The position numbers and the translations under genes are program-made. Below, piece after piece: positions 31,611 to 40,766 of a stretch of 64,000 bases of DNA. The notes beneath the pieces were generated by a model that was not told where the DNA came from, did no database searches, and was given only the letters and a program-made list of their open reading frames with translations. This DNA is from Streptomyces sparsogenes. Lineage in GTDB: Bacteria; Actinomycetota; Actinomycetes; Streptomycetales; Streptomycetaceae. Within the stretch, counting starts at the first letter, position 1; each line of letters starts with the position of its first letter. The stretch covers positions 120,810 to 184,809 of the forward strand of contig NZ_MAXF01000136.1 in the NCBI RefSeq assembly GCF_001704635.1. The letters run 5' to 3'.

Positions 31611-32657
31611 TTACGCGGCCGGCGGGAGCTCCCCCGAGCCGCGGGCGATCAGACGGGTCGGCAGGACCACCCGCCGCGGCTCGGCCCCCGCCCCGTCGAG
31701 GCGGCGGAAGAGCAGCTCCGCGGCGGTGCGCCCGAGTTGGGCCGCGTCCTGGGCGATCACGGTGATGCCGGGGGAGAGGAGGTCGGCGAGCTCGAAGTCG
31801 TCGAAGCCGACGAGGGCGACCGGCGCGGGGCGCTCGTTCAGCACCCGTACGACGGTGACCGTCACCCGGTTGTTGCCCGCGAACAGGGCGGTGACCGGCT
31901 CCGGGGCGTCCAGCATCGCGGCCGTCGCCGCCCGGACCCGGGCCGGGTCGGTCGGGCCGAGGGACACCCAGGCGTCCTCGACCGGCAGCCCGGCCTCGGC
32001 CATCGCCGTCCGGTAGCCGCGCAGCCGCTCCTCGGCGGTGTGGATGCCCGGCTGGTCGCCGATGAAGCCGATGCGGCGGTGGCCGTGGGCGATCAGATGG
32101 GCGACGCCGTCACGCGCGCCGCCGAAGCTGTCGGAGAGCACGGCGTCGGCGTCGATACGGCCCGCCGGGCGGTCCACGAACACCGTGGCGACGCCCGCCG
32201 CTATCTCCGGGCCCAGATAGCGGTGGTCGCGCCCGGCCGGGATGACCACGAGGCCGTCGACCCGCCGGGCGCACAGCGCGAGCACCAACTCCTGCTCGCG
32301 CTCGGGGTCCTCGGCGCTCGAACCGTTGATCAACAGGGCGCCGTGGGCGCGGGCGACCTCCTCGACGGCGCGGCTCAGCGGCCCGTAGAACGGGTCGGCC
32401 AGGTCCTCGAGGACCAGCCCGATGCTGGCGGTGCGGCCCTTGCGGAGGATGCGGGCGCTGTCGTTGCGGCGGAAGCCGAGCGCGGTGATGGCCTCCCGCA
32501 CGCGCCGCTCGGTGTCGGGCGTCACCCCCGGCTCGCCGTTGACCACCCGCGAGACCGTCTTCAGGCCGACCCCGGCGCGCGCGGCGACGTCCTTCATGGT
32601 GGGCCGGGTGCCGTAGCGGCGCGAAGTGGTGGCGGTGCCCGGGGCGGTTTCGGTCAC
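31611..32657 (-). CDS. LacI-family transcriptional regulator
   Basis: 348 aa. Helix-turn-helix at residues 20-45 (TMKDVAARAGVGLKTVSRVVNGEPGV) with the hinge RNDSARILRKGRTASIGLVL. It is followed by a periplasmic-binding-protein-like ligand domain (IGFIGDQPGIHTAEERLRGYRTAM, LFAGNNRVTVTVVRVL, VALVGFDDFELADLLSPGITVIAQD). It senses a sugar or related molecule. Divergent from the ROK kinase gene with an ideal LacI-type palindrome between them, so it probably controls that kinase and itself. Confidence 0.9.
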   Translation of the reverse strand: MTETAPGTATTSRRYGTRPTMKDVAARAGVGLKTVSRVVNGEPGVTPDTERRVREAITALGFRRNDSARILRKGRTASIGLVLEDLADPFYGPLSRAVEEVARAHGALLINGSSAEDPEREQELVLALCARRVDGLVVIPAGRDHRYLGPEIAAGVATVFVDRPAGRIDADAVLSDSFGGARDGVAHLIAHGHRRIGFIGDQPGIHTAEERLRGYRTAMAEAGLPVEDAWVSLGPTDPARVRAATAAMLDAPEPVTALFAGNNRVTVTVVRVLNERPAPVALVGFDDFELADLLSPGITVIAQDAAQLGRTAAELLFRRLDGAGAEPRRVVLPTRLIARGSGELPPAA

Positions 32658-32714
32658 GGTGCGCTTGTCCCGTCGCTGGTCGTGGTGCGGAAGGGTGTCC
32701 GAGCATAGCCCCTG

Positions 32715-32726
32715 GACAACGTTGTC
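32715..32726. promoter_or_regulatory. LacI-type operator
   Basis: GACAACGTTGTC, a perfect 12-bp palindrome with the central CG step typical of LacI/GalR-family sites. It lies 58 bp from the regulator start and 63 bp from the divergent kinase start. Confidence 0.65.
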
Positions 32727-32789
32727 AGCGGCAGGGAAGACTGTTGCCTCACAGCGATACGCCTATGCCCGCCGGGGGAGTCGATTCCT

Positions 32790-33719
32790 ATGCCACGTGA
32801 CCTCATCGCCGCACTCGACATCGGTGGGACCAAGATCGCGGGCGCTCTGGTGGACGGCGGCGGCAAGCTGGTGGCGCGGGCCAGGCGCGCCACCCCCGCC
32901 CAGGAGGCCGGCGAGATCGTGATGCGCGAGGTCACGGCGGTGCTCGAGGAGCTCTCCGGCTCCGCGCAGTGGTCCCGGGTCGCCGCGGTCGGGATCGGCA
33001 GCGCGGGCCCCGTCGACGCCGGCGTCGGCACCGTGAGCCCCGTCAACATCCCCGGCTGGCGCGACTTCCCCCTGGTCGCCGGGGTCCGCGAGACGGTCGG
33101 CGACCTGCCGCTCGCCCTGGTCGGCGACGGGGTGGCCATGACTGCGGCCGAGCACTGGCAGGGCGCGGCGCGCGGGCGCACGGGCGCGCTGTGCATGGTG
33201 GTCTCCACCGGGGTCGGCGGCGGCCTGGTGCTGGACGGCCGCCTCCACCCCGGCCCCACGGGGAACGCCGGGCACATCGGCCACATCAGTGTGGACCTGG
33301 ACGGTGACCCCTGCCCGTGCGGCGCGCGCGGCTGCGTCGAGCGCATCGCCAGCGGGCCCAACATCGCCCGCCGGGCCCTGGAGGGCGGCTGGCGCCCCGG
33401 CCCGGACGGCGATACGAGCGCTGCGGCCGTCGCCGCCTCGGCGCGGGCCGGCGACCCGGTCGCCCGCGCCTCCTTCGAGCGCGCCGCGCAGGCGCTGGCC
33501 GCCGGGATCGCGGCCACGGCCACGCTCGTCGAGATCGAGGTGGCCGTGATCGGCGGCGGGGTGGCGGGCGCCGGGGACGTGCTCTTCACGCCCCTGCGGC
33601 GCGCGCTGCGCGACTACGCGACGCTGTCCTTCGTCGAGGGCCTGGAGGTCGTGCCCGCGCAGATGGGCACGGACGCCGGCCTGGTCGGCGCGGCCGCGGC
33701 GGCGCTCCCGCTCCTTTAG
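32790..33719 (+). CDS. ROK-family sugar kinase
   Basis: 309 aa. ATP-binding DIGGTK (10-15), catalytic-base region with GDGVAM, the zinc and sugar-binding GHIGH...CPCGARGCVE cluster and VVSTGVGGGLV. Shorter than ROK regulators and lacking an N-terminal helix-turn-helix, so it is an enzyme, probably a glucokinase or N-acetylated hexose kinase. Expected to be repressed by the adjacent LacI regulator. Ends with ALPLL. Confidence 0.88.
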   Translation: MPRDLIAALDIGGTKIAGALVDGGGKLVARARRATPAQEAGEIVMREVTAVLEELSGSAQWSRVAAVGIGSAGPVDAGVGTVSPVNIPGWRDFPLVAGVRETVGDLPLALVGDGVAMTAAEHWQGAARGRTGALCMVVSTGVGGGLVLDGRLHPGPTGNAGHIGHISVDLDGDPCPCGARGCVERIASGPNIARRALEGGWRPGPDGDTSAAAVAASARAGDPVARASFERAAQALAAGIAATATLVEIEVAVIGGGVAGAGDVLFTPLRRALRDYATLSFVEGLEVVPAQMGTDAGLVGAAAAALPLL

Positions 33720-33876
33720 GGGCTCGGTCGGCCGGGGGCTCGGTCCGCCTCCGCGTGGTGGCGGTCCCGGGCCGCTCCTCTCATCGACCGCGCCACGCTG
33801 GGGAGTTGAGCGGGACTGTCGGCGGTAGCCCCTAAGCTGTTGCGCGACCACGGCTTACAAGGGGGACTGAGGCACG

Positions 33877-36003
33877 GTGTCATCGGGGGAGAGCGGCGGA
33901 GACCTGACCGGCAGGCTGCTGGGCGGTCGGTACCGCGTGACGGGCACGCTCGGCCGGGGCGGCATGGGCGTGGTCTGCAAGGCCGTCGACGAGGTGCTGG
34001 GCCGCGAGGTCGCGGTCAAGGTGCTGCGCGCCTACACCGACTCCTCCGGGCCCGAACTCGCCGATCTGCGCGTCCGGATGCAGCGGGAGGCCCGCGCCGC
34101 GGCGCGGATCCGGCACTCCGGCGTGATCACGGTCCACGACGTGACGGACGAGGGCGGCCTCCCGGTCATCGTCATGGAGCTGATCGAGGGCCGGTCGCTC
34201 GACGATGTGATAGACGAGCGGGGCGTCGTGGACCCCCTGGAGGCCGCGGCGATCGGCGCGAGGGTGGCGGACGCGCTCGCCGCGGGCCATCACGCCGGGG
34301 TGCTGCACCGGGACGTGAAGCCCGGCAATGTGCTGCTCGACCACGACGGCCGGGTGGTCCTCACCGACTTCGGCATCGCGAGCATGGAGGCGCCGGGCGA
34401 CGACGCCACCACCAAGCTGACCCGCAGCGGCGAGCTGATCGGCTCCCTGGACTACCTCGCGCCGGAGCGCGCCCAGGGCCAGGAGCCCGGGGCGGCCTCG
34501 GACGTCTGGGCGCTCGGCATGACCCTGTACGCGGCGGTGGAGGGCTCCTCGCCGTTCCGCCGGACCTCGGTGTGGTCGACGCTGACGGCGATCGTCACCG
34601 AGCCGCTGCCGGAGCCGCGCCGGGCCGGGCCGCTGACGCCGGTCCTGCACGTGATGATGGACAAGGACCCGGCGACGCGGCCGTCCGCGGCCGAGGCGGG
34701 GGCGATGCTGGCGGCCGTGGCGGCGGGGGAGGAGCCGCGGATCGCCCCGCGCGGGGCCGGGCGGACGCCGACGGTGCCCGACGTGCTGGGCTCGGCGGCG
34801 GCGCGGCCGCCCGCGGGGCCCGGCGAGCCGCCCGCCGGCGCCCAGCCCGCCGGCCCCCAGCCCTCCGCCTCGTGGCCTACGGCCGCACCGCCCGCCGCGT
34901 TCCCGGCGGCAGGTCCCCAGGCAACCGATCCCCAGGCGTCGGGTCACCAGGCCTCCGGCCCCCAGGCTTCGGGTTCCCAGGTCTCCGGCCCCCAGGCGTC
35001 GGGTTCTCAGGTCTCCGGCCCCCAGGCGTCGGGTTCTCAGGTCTCCGGCCCCCAGGCTTCGGGTTCCCAGGCCTCCGGCCCCCAGGCGTCGGGTCACCAG
35101 CCCTCCGTTCCGCAGGCTTCCGGCCCGGGGGCGTCCTCCGCGCCGCTCTCCCCGCTGCCGTCCTCCGCGCCGCCCGGCTTCGGCCCGCCGTCGGCCGCCG
35201 AGGAGCCGCTGGTGGGCGGCGGGGCACCGGCGGGGCGGCCCGGGCGCGGGCCCGCCCGTAAGAAGGCGCTGATCGCGTCGGCGGTCGCCGCGGTCCTGCT
35301 CGCCGGGGGAGGCGTGACGTACGCGCTCGTCAGTGGCGACGACGACAAGACCGCGGCCGTGGGCCAGAGGGGTCCGTCGGCGTCCGCGTCCCACTCCGCC
35401 TCGCCGGAGGGCGGGAAGAGCGGCGACAAGGGCCGTACGGACGGCAAGGGCGACAAGGACGGCAAGGACGGGAAGGACGGGAAGGACGGCGGCGGCGCCA
35501 AGGGGGACAGGGGCGGGAAGAAGACCGGGGAGCCCGCGGACTCCGGCTCCCCGTCCGCCTCGGGCAAGCCGGGCGGCAGCGGCAAGGGCGCCTCGGGCGG
35601 CTCCGGGGGCGACGCCGACGGCGGCAAGGACGGCGGCAGCGGCGGGGCTTCGGACGGAGGCGGCGACGGCTCCGGGGGCGCGGGCGGCGGCGGTGGCGGC
35701 TCGGCGGACCCCGGCCCCTCCCCGGTCTGCCATGACGCCGGCGGCGGGAAGTACAACTGCGACGTGTGGCGCACCGCGACCTCGTACACGGCCGGCGGCG
35801 AGCCGATGGGCACCCTCAACCAGGGCCTGAACTACTTCTACTGCCAGCAGAACCTGGGCCGCCGCGAGACCTACGGCAAGTGGACGAACGTGTGGTGGGC
35901 CAAGACCGACGACGACAGCGGCAACACCAACGTGTTCATCAGCGATGTTTACATCAAGGGCGGCGACAACGACCAGCCCCTCCCCGGACTGCCCGTGTGC
36001 TGA
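33877..36003 (+). CDS. Receptor-type Ser/Thr protein kinase
   Basis: 708 aa from GTG. Kinase domain about residues 15-275: GRGGMGVV loop, K48 (VAVK), HRD with D146 (LHRDVKPGNVLL), DFG with D164. A Pro/Ala/Gln/Ser-rich juxtamembrane segment includes 10-residue tandem repeats (QASGSQVSGP type). One transmembrane helix lies at about 464-487. The outside has a Lys/Gly/Asp-rich low-complexity stretch (about 505-610) and a Cys-containing terminal domain (about 612-708, VCHDAGGGKYNCDVW...LPGLPVC). No PASTA repeats. The short C-terminal domain may sense an extracellular cue. Confidence 0.9.
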   Translation: MSSGESGGDLTGRLLGGRYRVTGTLGRGGMGVVCKAVDEVLGREVAVKVLRAYTDSSGPELADLRVRMQREARAAARIRHSGVITVHDVTDEGGLPVIVMELIEGRSLDDVIDERGVVDPLEAAAIGARVADALAAGHHAGVLHRDVKPGNVLLDHDGRVVLTDFGIASMEAPGDDATTKLTRSGELIGSLDYLAPERAQGQEPGAASDVWALGMTLYAAVEGSSPFRRTSVWSTLTAIVTEPLPEPRRAGPLTPVLHVMMDKDPATRPSAAEAGAMLAAVAAGEEPRIAPRGAGRTPTVPDVLGSAAARPPAGPGEPPAGAQPAGPQPSASWPTAAPPAAFPAAGPQATDPQASGHQASGPQASGSQVSGPQASGSQVSGPQASGSQVSGPQASGSQASGPQASGHQPSVPQASGPGASSAPLSPLPSSAPPGFGPPSAAEEPLVGGGAPAGRPGRGPARKKALIASAVAAVLLAGGGVTYALVSGDDDKTAAVGQRGPSASASHSASPEGGKSGDKGRTDGKGDKDGKDGKDGKDGGGAKGDRGGKKTGEPADSGSPSASGKPGGSGKGASGGSGGDADGGKDGGSGGASDGGGDGSGGAGGGGGGSADPGPSPVCHDAGGGKYNCDVWRTATSYTAGGEPMGTLNQGLNYFYCQQNLGRRETYGKWTNVWWAKTDDDSGNTNVFISDVYIKGGDNDQPLPGLPVC
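34951..35100 (+). repeat. 30-bp tandem repeat inside the kinase gene
   Basis: Five near-identical 30-bp units encoding Gln-Ala/Val-Ser-Gly-Pro/Ser pentapeptide pairs, flanked by a degenerate unit on each side (34921 and 35101). Units differ mostly at third codon positions or in GGTTCC/GGTTCT, so copy number may vary among strains. Confidence 0.85.
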
Positions 36004-36018
36004 CGGCGCGCGCCGTCA
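36001..36018. terminator. Palindrome overlapping the kinase stop codon
   Basis: TGACGGCGCGCGCCGTCA is a perfect 18-bp palindrome whose first three bases are the stop codon. It could fold as a GC hairpin and end the transcript; there is no T-run. The rest of the gap to 36247 holds no supported gene. Confidence 0.4.
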
Positions 36019-36247
36019 CCCCTTATCGGTAAATTCGGCCTTCCCCACCTCGGCCGGCAGTTCGCCGAGGCCGACCGGGACGACCTCGATCCCGCGCCGA
36101 CGGCCCGCCGGAGATGTCCGGAACCCGCGCCGCCGCCCGCGCGCCGCCGTCCACGCGGCGGCGCGATCCGGCACTCCCCGGCGGCCGCGCGTTTCCGTGG
36201 CAGGGTGATGCGGGCAACTGTCAGGGGGCGATGGAATAGGGGGAAAT

Positions 36248-37282
36248 GTGATCGTCTGGCTGAACGGTGCGTTCGGCGCGGGCAAGACCACCGCGGCCCG
36301 CGAACTGGTGGACTTCTTGCCCGGCAGCACGTTCTACGACCCGGAGCTGATCGGCGACGGCCTGCGGATGATGCTGCCGCGCAAGCGCCTTGAGGAGGTG
36401 TCCGACTATCAGGACCTGCCGTCCTGGCGGCGGCTGGTCGTGGACACCGGCGCGGCCCTGATCGCGGAGGTGGGCGGCCCGCTGGTGGTGCCGATGACAG
36501 TGCTCAGACAGGAGTACCGCGATGAGATCTTCGGCGGCTTCGCGGCCCGGCGGATCCCCGTGCGGCATGTGCTGCTGCACACTGACGAAACGATCCTGCG
36601 CGAACGAATAGCGGAGCGCGAGGCGATACCGGGCGACCCGGACGCCTGCGAATCCGTCCGCCGGTGGTGCCTGGACCACCTGGCGCCCTACCGCTCGGCG
36701 CTGTCCTGGCTCCTCGACGACGCGTATGTCGTGGACACCACCGGGCTCACCCCTCGGCAGACCGCCGAGCACATCGCCGACGCCGTCCGCGAGGGCGCCG
36801 GCAGCTGCGACATCGTGCAGACCCCGGAACCCAGGGCCGAGACCCTGGCGGCCGGGGTCCTGCTCTTCGACGAGGACGATCGGGTGCTGCTCGTCGACCC
36901 CACCTACAAGCCCGGCTGGGAGTTCCCCGGCGGCGTCGTCGAGCCCGGCGAGCCGCCCACCCACGCCGGCGCCCGGGAGGTCGGCGAGGAACTCGGCCTC
37001 CGACTCGACGAGCCGCTGCGGCTGCTCGTCGTCGACTGGGAACAGCCCAGACCGCCCGGCTACGGCGGCCTGCGCCTGCTGTTCGACGGCGGACGGCTCA
37101 CCGCCGAGGCGGCCCGGAAGGTTCTGCTCCCCACTGCCGAACTGCGCGGCTGGCGCTTCGTCACCGAGGGCGAGGCCGCGGACCTCTTGCCCCCGGTGCG
37201 CCTCAGCCGCCTGCGCTGGGCCCTGCGCGCCCGCGAGCAGGGCCACCCGCTGTACCTCCAGGCGGGAACCCCAGCAGGCTGA
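36248..37282 (+). CDS. P-loop kinase fused to a Nudix hydrolase
   Basis: 344 aa from GTG with GGGGGAA upstream. Residues 1-185 are an AAA_33-type nucleotide-binding domain with Walker A GAFGAGKTT at 8-16 and RERIAEREAIPGDPDACES as lid region. Residues 195-340 are a Nudix domain with a complete Nudix box beginning GGVVEPGEPP and ending REVGEELGL. Nudix enzymes cleave nucleoside diphosphate derivatives. The first half resembles small-molecule kinases or zeta-like phosphotransferases. One polypeptide thus may phosphorylate and hydrolyse related nucleotides. Confidence 0.82.
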   Translation: MIVWLNGAFGAGKTTAARELVDFLPGSTFYDPELIGDGLRMMLPRKRLEEVSDYQDLPSWRRLVVDTGAALIAEVGGPLVVPMTVLRQEYRDEIFGGFAARRIPVRHVLLHTDETILRERIAEREAIPGDPDACESVRRWCLDHLAPYRSALSWLLDDAYVVDTTGLTPRQTAEHIADAVREGAGSCDIVQTPEPRAETLAAGVLLFDEDDRVLLVDPTYKPGWEFPGGVVEPGEPPTHAGAREVGEELGLRLDEPLRLLVVDWEQPRPPGYGGLRLLFDGGRLTAEAARKVLLPTAELRGWRFVTEGEAADLLPPVRLSRLRWALRAREQGHPLYLQAGTPAG

Positions 37283-37415
37283 CGGGTGGGCGCCCTCCGA
37301 GCCCCACCACGGGCCTGGTGGCCGCCCTGCCCGCGCACACGGCGTGGCTTCGGGCGGGCGCCGGCCCGGCCGCGCGGCCGGGACCGGTGGCCCGGTCGGC
37401 ACGCGCAGCCGTGCC

Positions 37416-37600
37416 GGGCAGGGGCCCGCGATCGCGCTGCGACGCCGCGCGTACGGTCACCGGCGACGCGGCCGCGCGTGCGCGCGTGCGGCGCGGTTCG
37501 GGCAGGGGCCTGCCCGGCCGCGCGTCCGGGGCCGGTGGCCTCGGCCGGTCCGCGCTGCCACGCGGGGCAGGGGCCCGCGATCGCGCTGCGACGCCGCGCG
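37416..37600 (+). repeat. Direct repeat in a gene-free GC-rich stretch
   Basis: A 36-bp identical segment occurs at 37416-37451 and 37565-37600 (begins GGGCAGGGGCCCGCGATCGC), each followed by about 22 bp of close similarity (ACGGT-ACCGG-GACG). Offset is 149 bp. No coding function fits; all long frames here are by-products of extreme GC content. Part of the 573-base gene-free region 37283-37855. Confidence 0.75.
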
Positions 37601-37712
37601 CACGGTTACCGGTGACGGGGCCCCGCAGCCCCCCGGCCGCGCCTGCGGCGCGGTCCGAGCGGGGGCCCGCCGGGCCCGTGCGCGCGGCGCGACCCCCCGG
37701 GGTTCGCTCGGG

Positions 37713-37775
37713 CCGGGGGCCGGGGGCCGGGGGCCGGGGGCCGGGGGCCGGGGGCCGGGGGCCGGGGGCCGGGGG
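37713..37775 (+). repeat. Nine tandem copies of CCGGGGG
   Basis: Nine exact 7-bp units, followed by degenerating copies (CCGGCGG). The G5 runs separated by CC on the + strand have strong potential to form G-quadruplexes. It lies 80 bp past the stop of the leftward M20 peptidase gene, so it may affect transcription end or replication. Confidence 0.85.
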
Positions 37776-37855
37776 CCGGCGGCCGGGTGGCGGGCTGGGG
37801 GACCGGGCCCGGCGCGGCAGGCCCGCCGGGCCGGGAGCCGGGGCCGGCCCCGGGG

Positions 37856-39268
37856 CTACCGTGCTTCGGCCGCGTACGCCCGCAGGAACAGCGCCTCCGC
37901 GAGCGAGAGTCGCTCCAGCTCGCGCGGCGAGACGCTCTCGTTGACCGCGTGGATCTGGGCGTCCGGCTCGCTCAGCCCGATGAGCAGGATCTCCGCCTCC
38001 GGATAGAGCGCCGCGAGCGTGTTGCACAGCGGAATCGAGCCGCCCGCCCCCGCGATCGCCATCTCCTGCCCGTCGTACGCCTCGTTCAGGGCCTGCCCCA
38101 TCGCCGCGTACGCCGGGCTCGTGACGTCCGCCCGGAACGGCTGACCCTGGCCGACCTGCTCCACGGTGACCCGCGCGCCCCACGGCGCGGCGGACTTCAG
38201 GTGGGCGGTCAGCAGCTCGGCCGCCTCGCTCGCGTCCACGCCCGGCGGCACCCGAAGGCTCACCGCCGCCCGCGCGCTCGCCTGGACCGACGGGGTGGCG
38301 CCGACGACCGGAGGGCAGTCGATGCCCAGGACGGTGACGGCGGGGCGGGCCCAGACGCGGTCGGCGACGGTGCCCGAGCCGATCAGCTGGACGCCGTCCA
38401 GGACCCTGGCGTCCTTGCGGAAGTCCTCCTCCGGGTACTGGAGTCCCTCCCAGGCCGCGTCCGCCGCCAGACCCCGGACGGTCGTGGAGCCGTCCTCGGC
38501 CCGCAGCGAGTCCAGGATGCGGATCAGCGCGGCGAGCGCGTCCGGCGCGGCGCCGCCGAACTGGCCGGAGTGGAGATTGCCCTCCAGGGTGTCCACCCGC
38601 ACCCGCAGCAGCGCCATACCGCGCAGCATCGCGGTGACCGTGGGCAGCCCGCCGCGGAAGTTGCCGGTGTCGCCGATGACGATCGTGTCGGCGGCCAGCA
38701 GCTCCGGGTGCGCCTCCGCGTAGCGCTCCAGGCCACCCGTGCCCTGTTCCTCCGAGCCCTCCACGATCACCTTGACGTTCACCGGAACCCCACCGTGCCG
38801 CTTGAGCGCGCGCAGCGCGGTGAGGTGCATGATCAAGCCACCTTTGCAGTCGGCGGCGCCGCGCCCGTACCAGCGTCCGTCGCGCTCGGTCAGCTCGAAC
38901 GGCGGGGAGAGCCAGGCGGCTTCGTCCAGCGGCGGCTGGACGTCGTAGTGGGCGTACAGCAGAACCGTCGGGGCCCCGGCCGGGCCGGGCAGAAAGCCGT
39001 AGACCGACTCGGTCCCGTCGGGCGTCTCCAGCAGCGCCACGTCCGTGAAGCCCTCGGCGCGCAGCGCGTCGGCGACCCACCGCGCGGCGGCCTCGCACTC
39101 GCTCTTCGGGTACTGCGCCGGGTCCGCGACCGACTTGAAGGCCACGAGCTCGGCCAGTTCGGCCTTGGCCCGGGGCTGCAGCGCGGCGACGGTGGCGGCG
39201 ATCGCCCGGCGGTCGGCCGGGGAAGGCGACGCGTGGCCGTCGGCTCCGGCGTGAGGTGCCTGCTCCAT
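37856..39268 (-). CDS. M20-family dipeptidase/metallopeptidase
   Basis: 470 aa. M20 pattern: LLYAHYDVQPP with the first metal ligand and catalytic Asp, WYGRGAADCKGGL, EGSEEQGTGGL with catalytic and metal glutamates, dimerisation domain with GNLHSGQFGG, and IHAVNESV near the C-terminus. Closest in style to CNDP/DapE-like dipeptidases (PepV/YgeY group). Cytoplasmic, no signal peptide. Hydrolyses dipeptides or N-acyl amino acids. Confidence 0.9.
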   Translation of the reverse strand: MEQAPHAGADGHASPSPADRRAIAATVAALQPRAKAELAELVAFKSVADPAQYPKSECEAAARWVADALRAEGFTDVALLETPDGTESVYGFLPGPAGAPTVLLYAHYDVQPPLDEAAWLSPPFELTERDGRWYGRGAADCKGGLIMHLTALRALKRHGGVPVNVKVIVEGSEEQGTGGLERYAEAHPELLAADTIVIGDTGNFRGGLPTVTAMLRGMALLRVRVDTLEGNLHSGQFGGAAPDALAALIRILDSLRAEDGSTTVRGLAADAAWEGLQYPEEDFRKDARVLDGVQLIGSGTVADRVWARPAVTVLGIDCPPVVGATPSVQASARAAVSLRVPPGVDASEAAELLTAHLKSAAPWGARVTVEQVGQGQPFRADVTSPAYAAMGQALNEAYDGQEMAIAGAGGSIPLCNTLAALYPEAEILLIGLSEPDAQIHAVNESVSPRELERLSLAEALFLRAYAAEAR

Positions 39269-39447
39269 GTGGGGACGCTCCTGTGGGATGCGCGCGATGG
39301 CACGGGTGTACGACTGTACGGCTTGATGATGCGCCGCCGATCATCCCACAGCGGGGTCGCGCCCAGGTGAGCCGTAGGATGCGACGGTGGCCCGCGGCGG
39401 TGGTGGCGCAGGGCGATCAGGTCGGTCGAGTGGGAGCGGAAGCACAC

Positions 39448-40677
39448 GTGAGCAGCGACAACGCGGCCCGGAACGGGGCCTCCCCGGCGGAGCCGGCGGA
39501 CGAGTCGGTATGGGACGTCGTCGTGGTGGGGGCGGGCCCGGCGGGTGCCTCCGCCGCCTACGCCGCCGCCTGCGCGGGCCGCCGGGTCCTGTTGCTGGAG
39601 AAGGCCGAGCTGCCGCGCTACAAGACCTGCGGGGGCGGCATCATCGGCCCCTCGCGCGAGGCGCTGCCGCCCGGCTTCGAACTGCCGCTGCGCGAGCGGG
39701 TCCACGCCGTGACGTTCTCGCTGAACGGCAGGCTGACCCGCACCCGCCGCTCCAAGCAGGCGCTGTTCGGGCTGATCAACCGGCCGGAGTTCGACGCCGG
39801 GCTGGTCGAGGCCGCCAAGGACGCGGGCGCCCGGGTGCGCACCGGCACCGCCGTGGCGCGCGTCGAGCAGCACGGCCCGTCGGTGCCCGACCGGCGGACC
39901 GTGGCCGTGGTGCTCGCGGACGGCGAGACCGTGCTGGCCCGGGCCGTGGTCGGCGCGGACGGCAGCGCCAGCCGGATAGGGGCCCATGTCGGCGTCAAGC
40001 TCGACCAGGTGGACCTCGGCCTGGAGGCGGAGATCCCGGTGCCGCCGACCGTGGCCGAGGACTGGTCGGGCCGGGTCCTCATCGACTGGGGCCCGCTGCC
40101 GGGCAGTTACGGCTGGGTGTTCCCCAAGGGCGACACCCTGACCGTCGGGGTGATCTCGGCCCGTGGTGAAGGCGCCAGGACCAAGCGCTACCTGGAGGAC
40201 TTCATCGCCCGGCTCGGGCTCGCCGGGTTCGAGCCGCGCATCTCCTCCGGGCATCTGACCCGCTGCCGCTCCGACGACTCCCCGCTGTCCCGGGGCCGAG
40301 TCCTGGTGTGCGGGGACGCGGCGGGGCTGCTGGAGCCGTGGACCCGCGAGGGCATCTCCTTCGCGCTGCGCTCGGGGCGGCTCGCGGGGGAGTGGGCGGT
40401 GCGGATAGCCGAGGCCCATGACGCGGTCGACGCCCGGCGCCAGGCGCTGAACTACGCCTTCGCGATCAAGGCGGGGCTCGGGGTGGAGATGGGGGTCGGG
40501 CGCCGGTTGTACACGGTGTTCGCCCGCCGCCCCGGGATGTTCCACGCGGCGCTCACCGGATTCCGGCCGGCCTGGCGGGCCTTCACGAAGATCACGCGCG
40601 GGACGACGACGCTCGCCGAGATCGTCCGGACCCACCCGGCGGCGCGGCGGGCGCTGACCGCGCTCGACCGCGGCTAG
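39448..40677 (+). CDS. Geranylgeranyl-reductase-family flavoprotein
   Basis: 409 aa from GTG. FAD-binding VVVGAGPAGASAAYAAACAGRRVLLLEKAELPRYKTCGGGI (the PxYxxCGGG motif defines the family), GADGS, and VLVCGDAAGLLEPWTREGISFALRSGRLAG as second dinucleotide motif. The family reduces double bonds of geranylgeranyl or menaquinone isoprenoid chains, or acts as a halogenase-like oxidase. Substrate uncertain. Possibly membrane-associated through its C-terminal helices. Confidence 0.85.
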   Translation: MSSDNAARNGASPAEPADESVWDVVVVGAGPAGASAAYAAACAGRRVLLLEKAELPRYKTCGGGIIGPSREALPPGFELPLRERVHAVTFSLNGRLTRTRRSKQALFGLINRPEFDAGLVEAAKDAGARVRTGTAVARVEQHGPSVPDRRTVAVVLADGETVLARAVVGADGSASRIGAHVGVKLDQVDLGLEAEIPVPPTVAEDWSGRVLIDWGPLPGSYGWVFPKGDTLTVGVISARGEGARTKRYLEDFIARLGLAGFEPRISSGHLTRCRSDDSPLSRGRVLVCGDAAGLLEPWTREGISFALRSGRLAGEWAVRIAEAHDAVDARRQALNYAFAIKAGLGVEMGVGRRLYTVFARRPGMFHAALTGFRPAWRAFTKITRGTTTLAEIVRTHPAARRALTALDRG

Positions 40678-40766
40678 GGGAGACACCTCCTAGGCCCGGT
40701 CCGGGCGGCCTGCCCGCGCGTCACCGCCGCCGACGGCTCACGCGCCGATGGCTCACCGCCGACGGC

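Noticed and set aside
34921..35130. A CRISPR array
   Set aside because: The 30-bp units are contiguous without unique spacers and encode in-frame peptide repeats of a kinase.
37283..37855. A protein gene in the GC-rich block
   Set aside because: All frames are long only because stops are rare at this composition; they span exact DNA repeats and a 7-bp microsatellite and have no ribosome sites.
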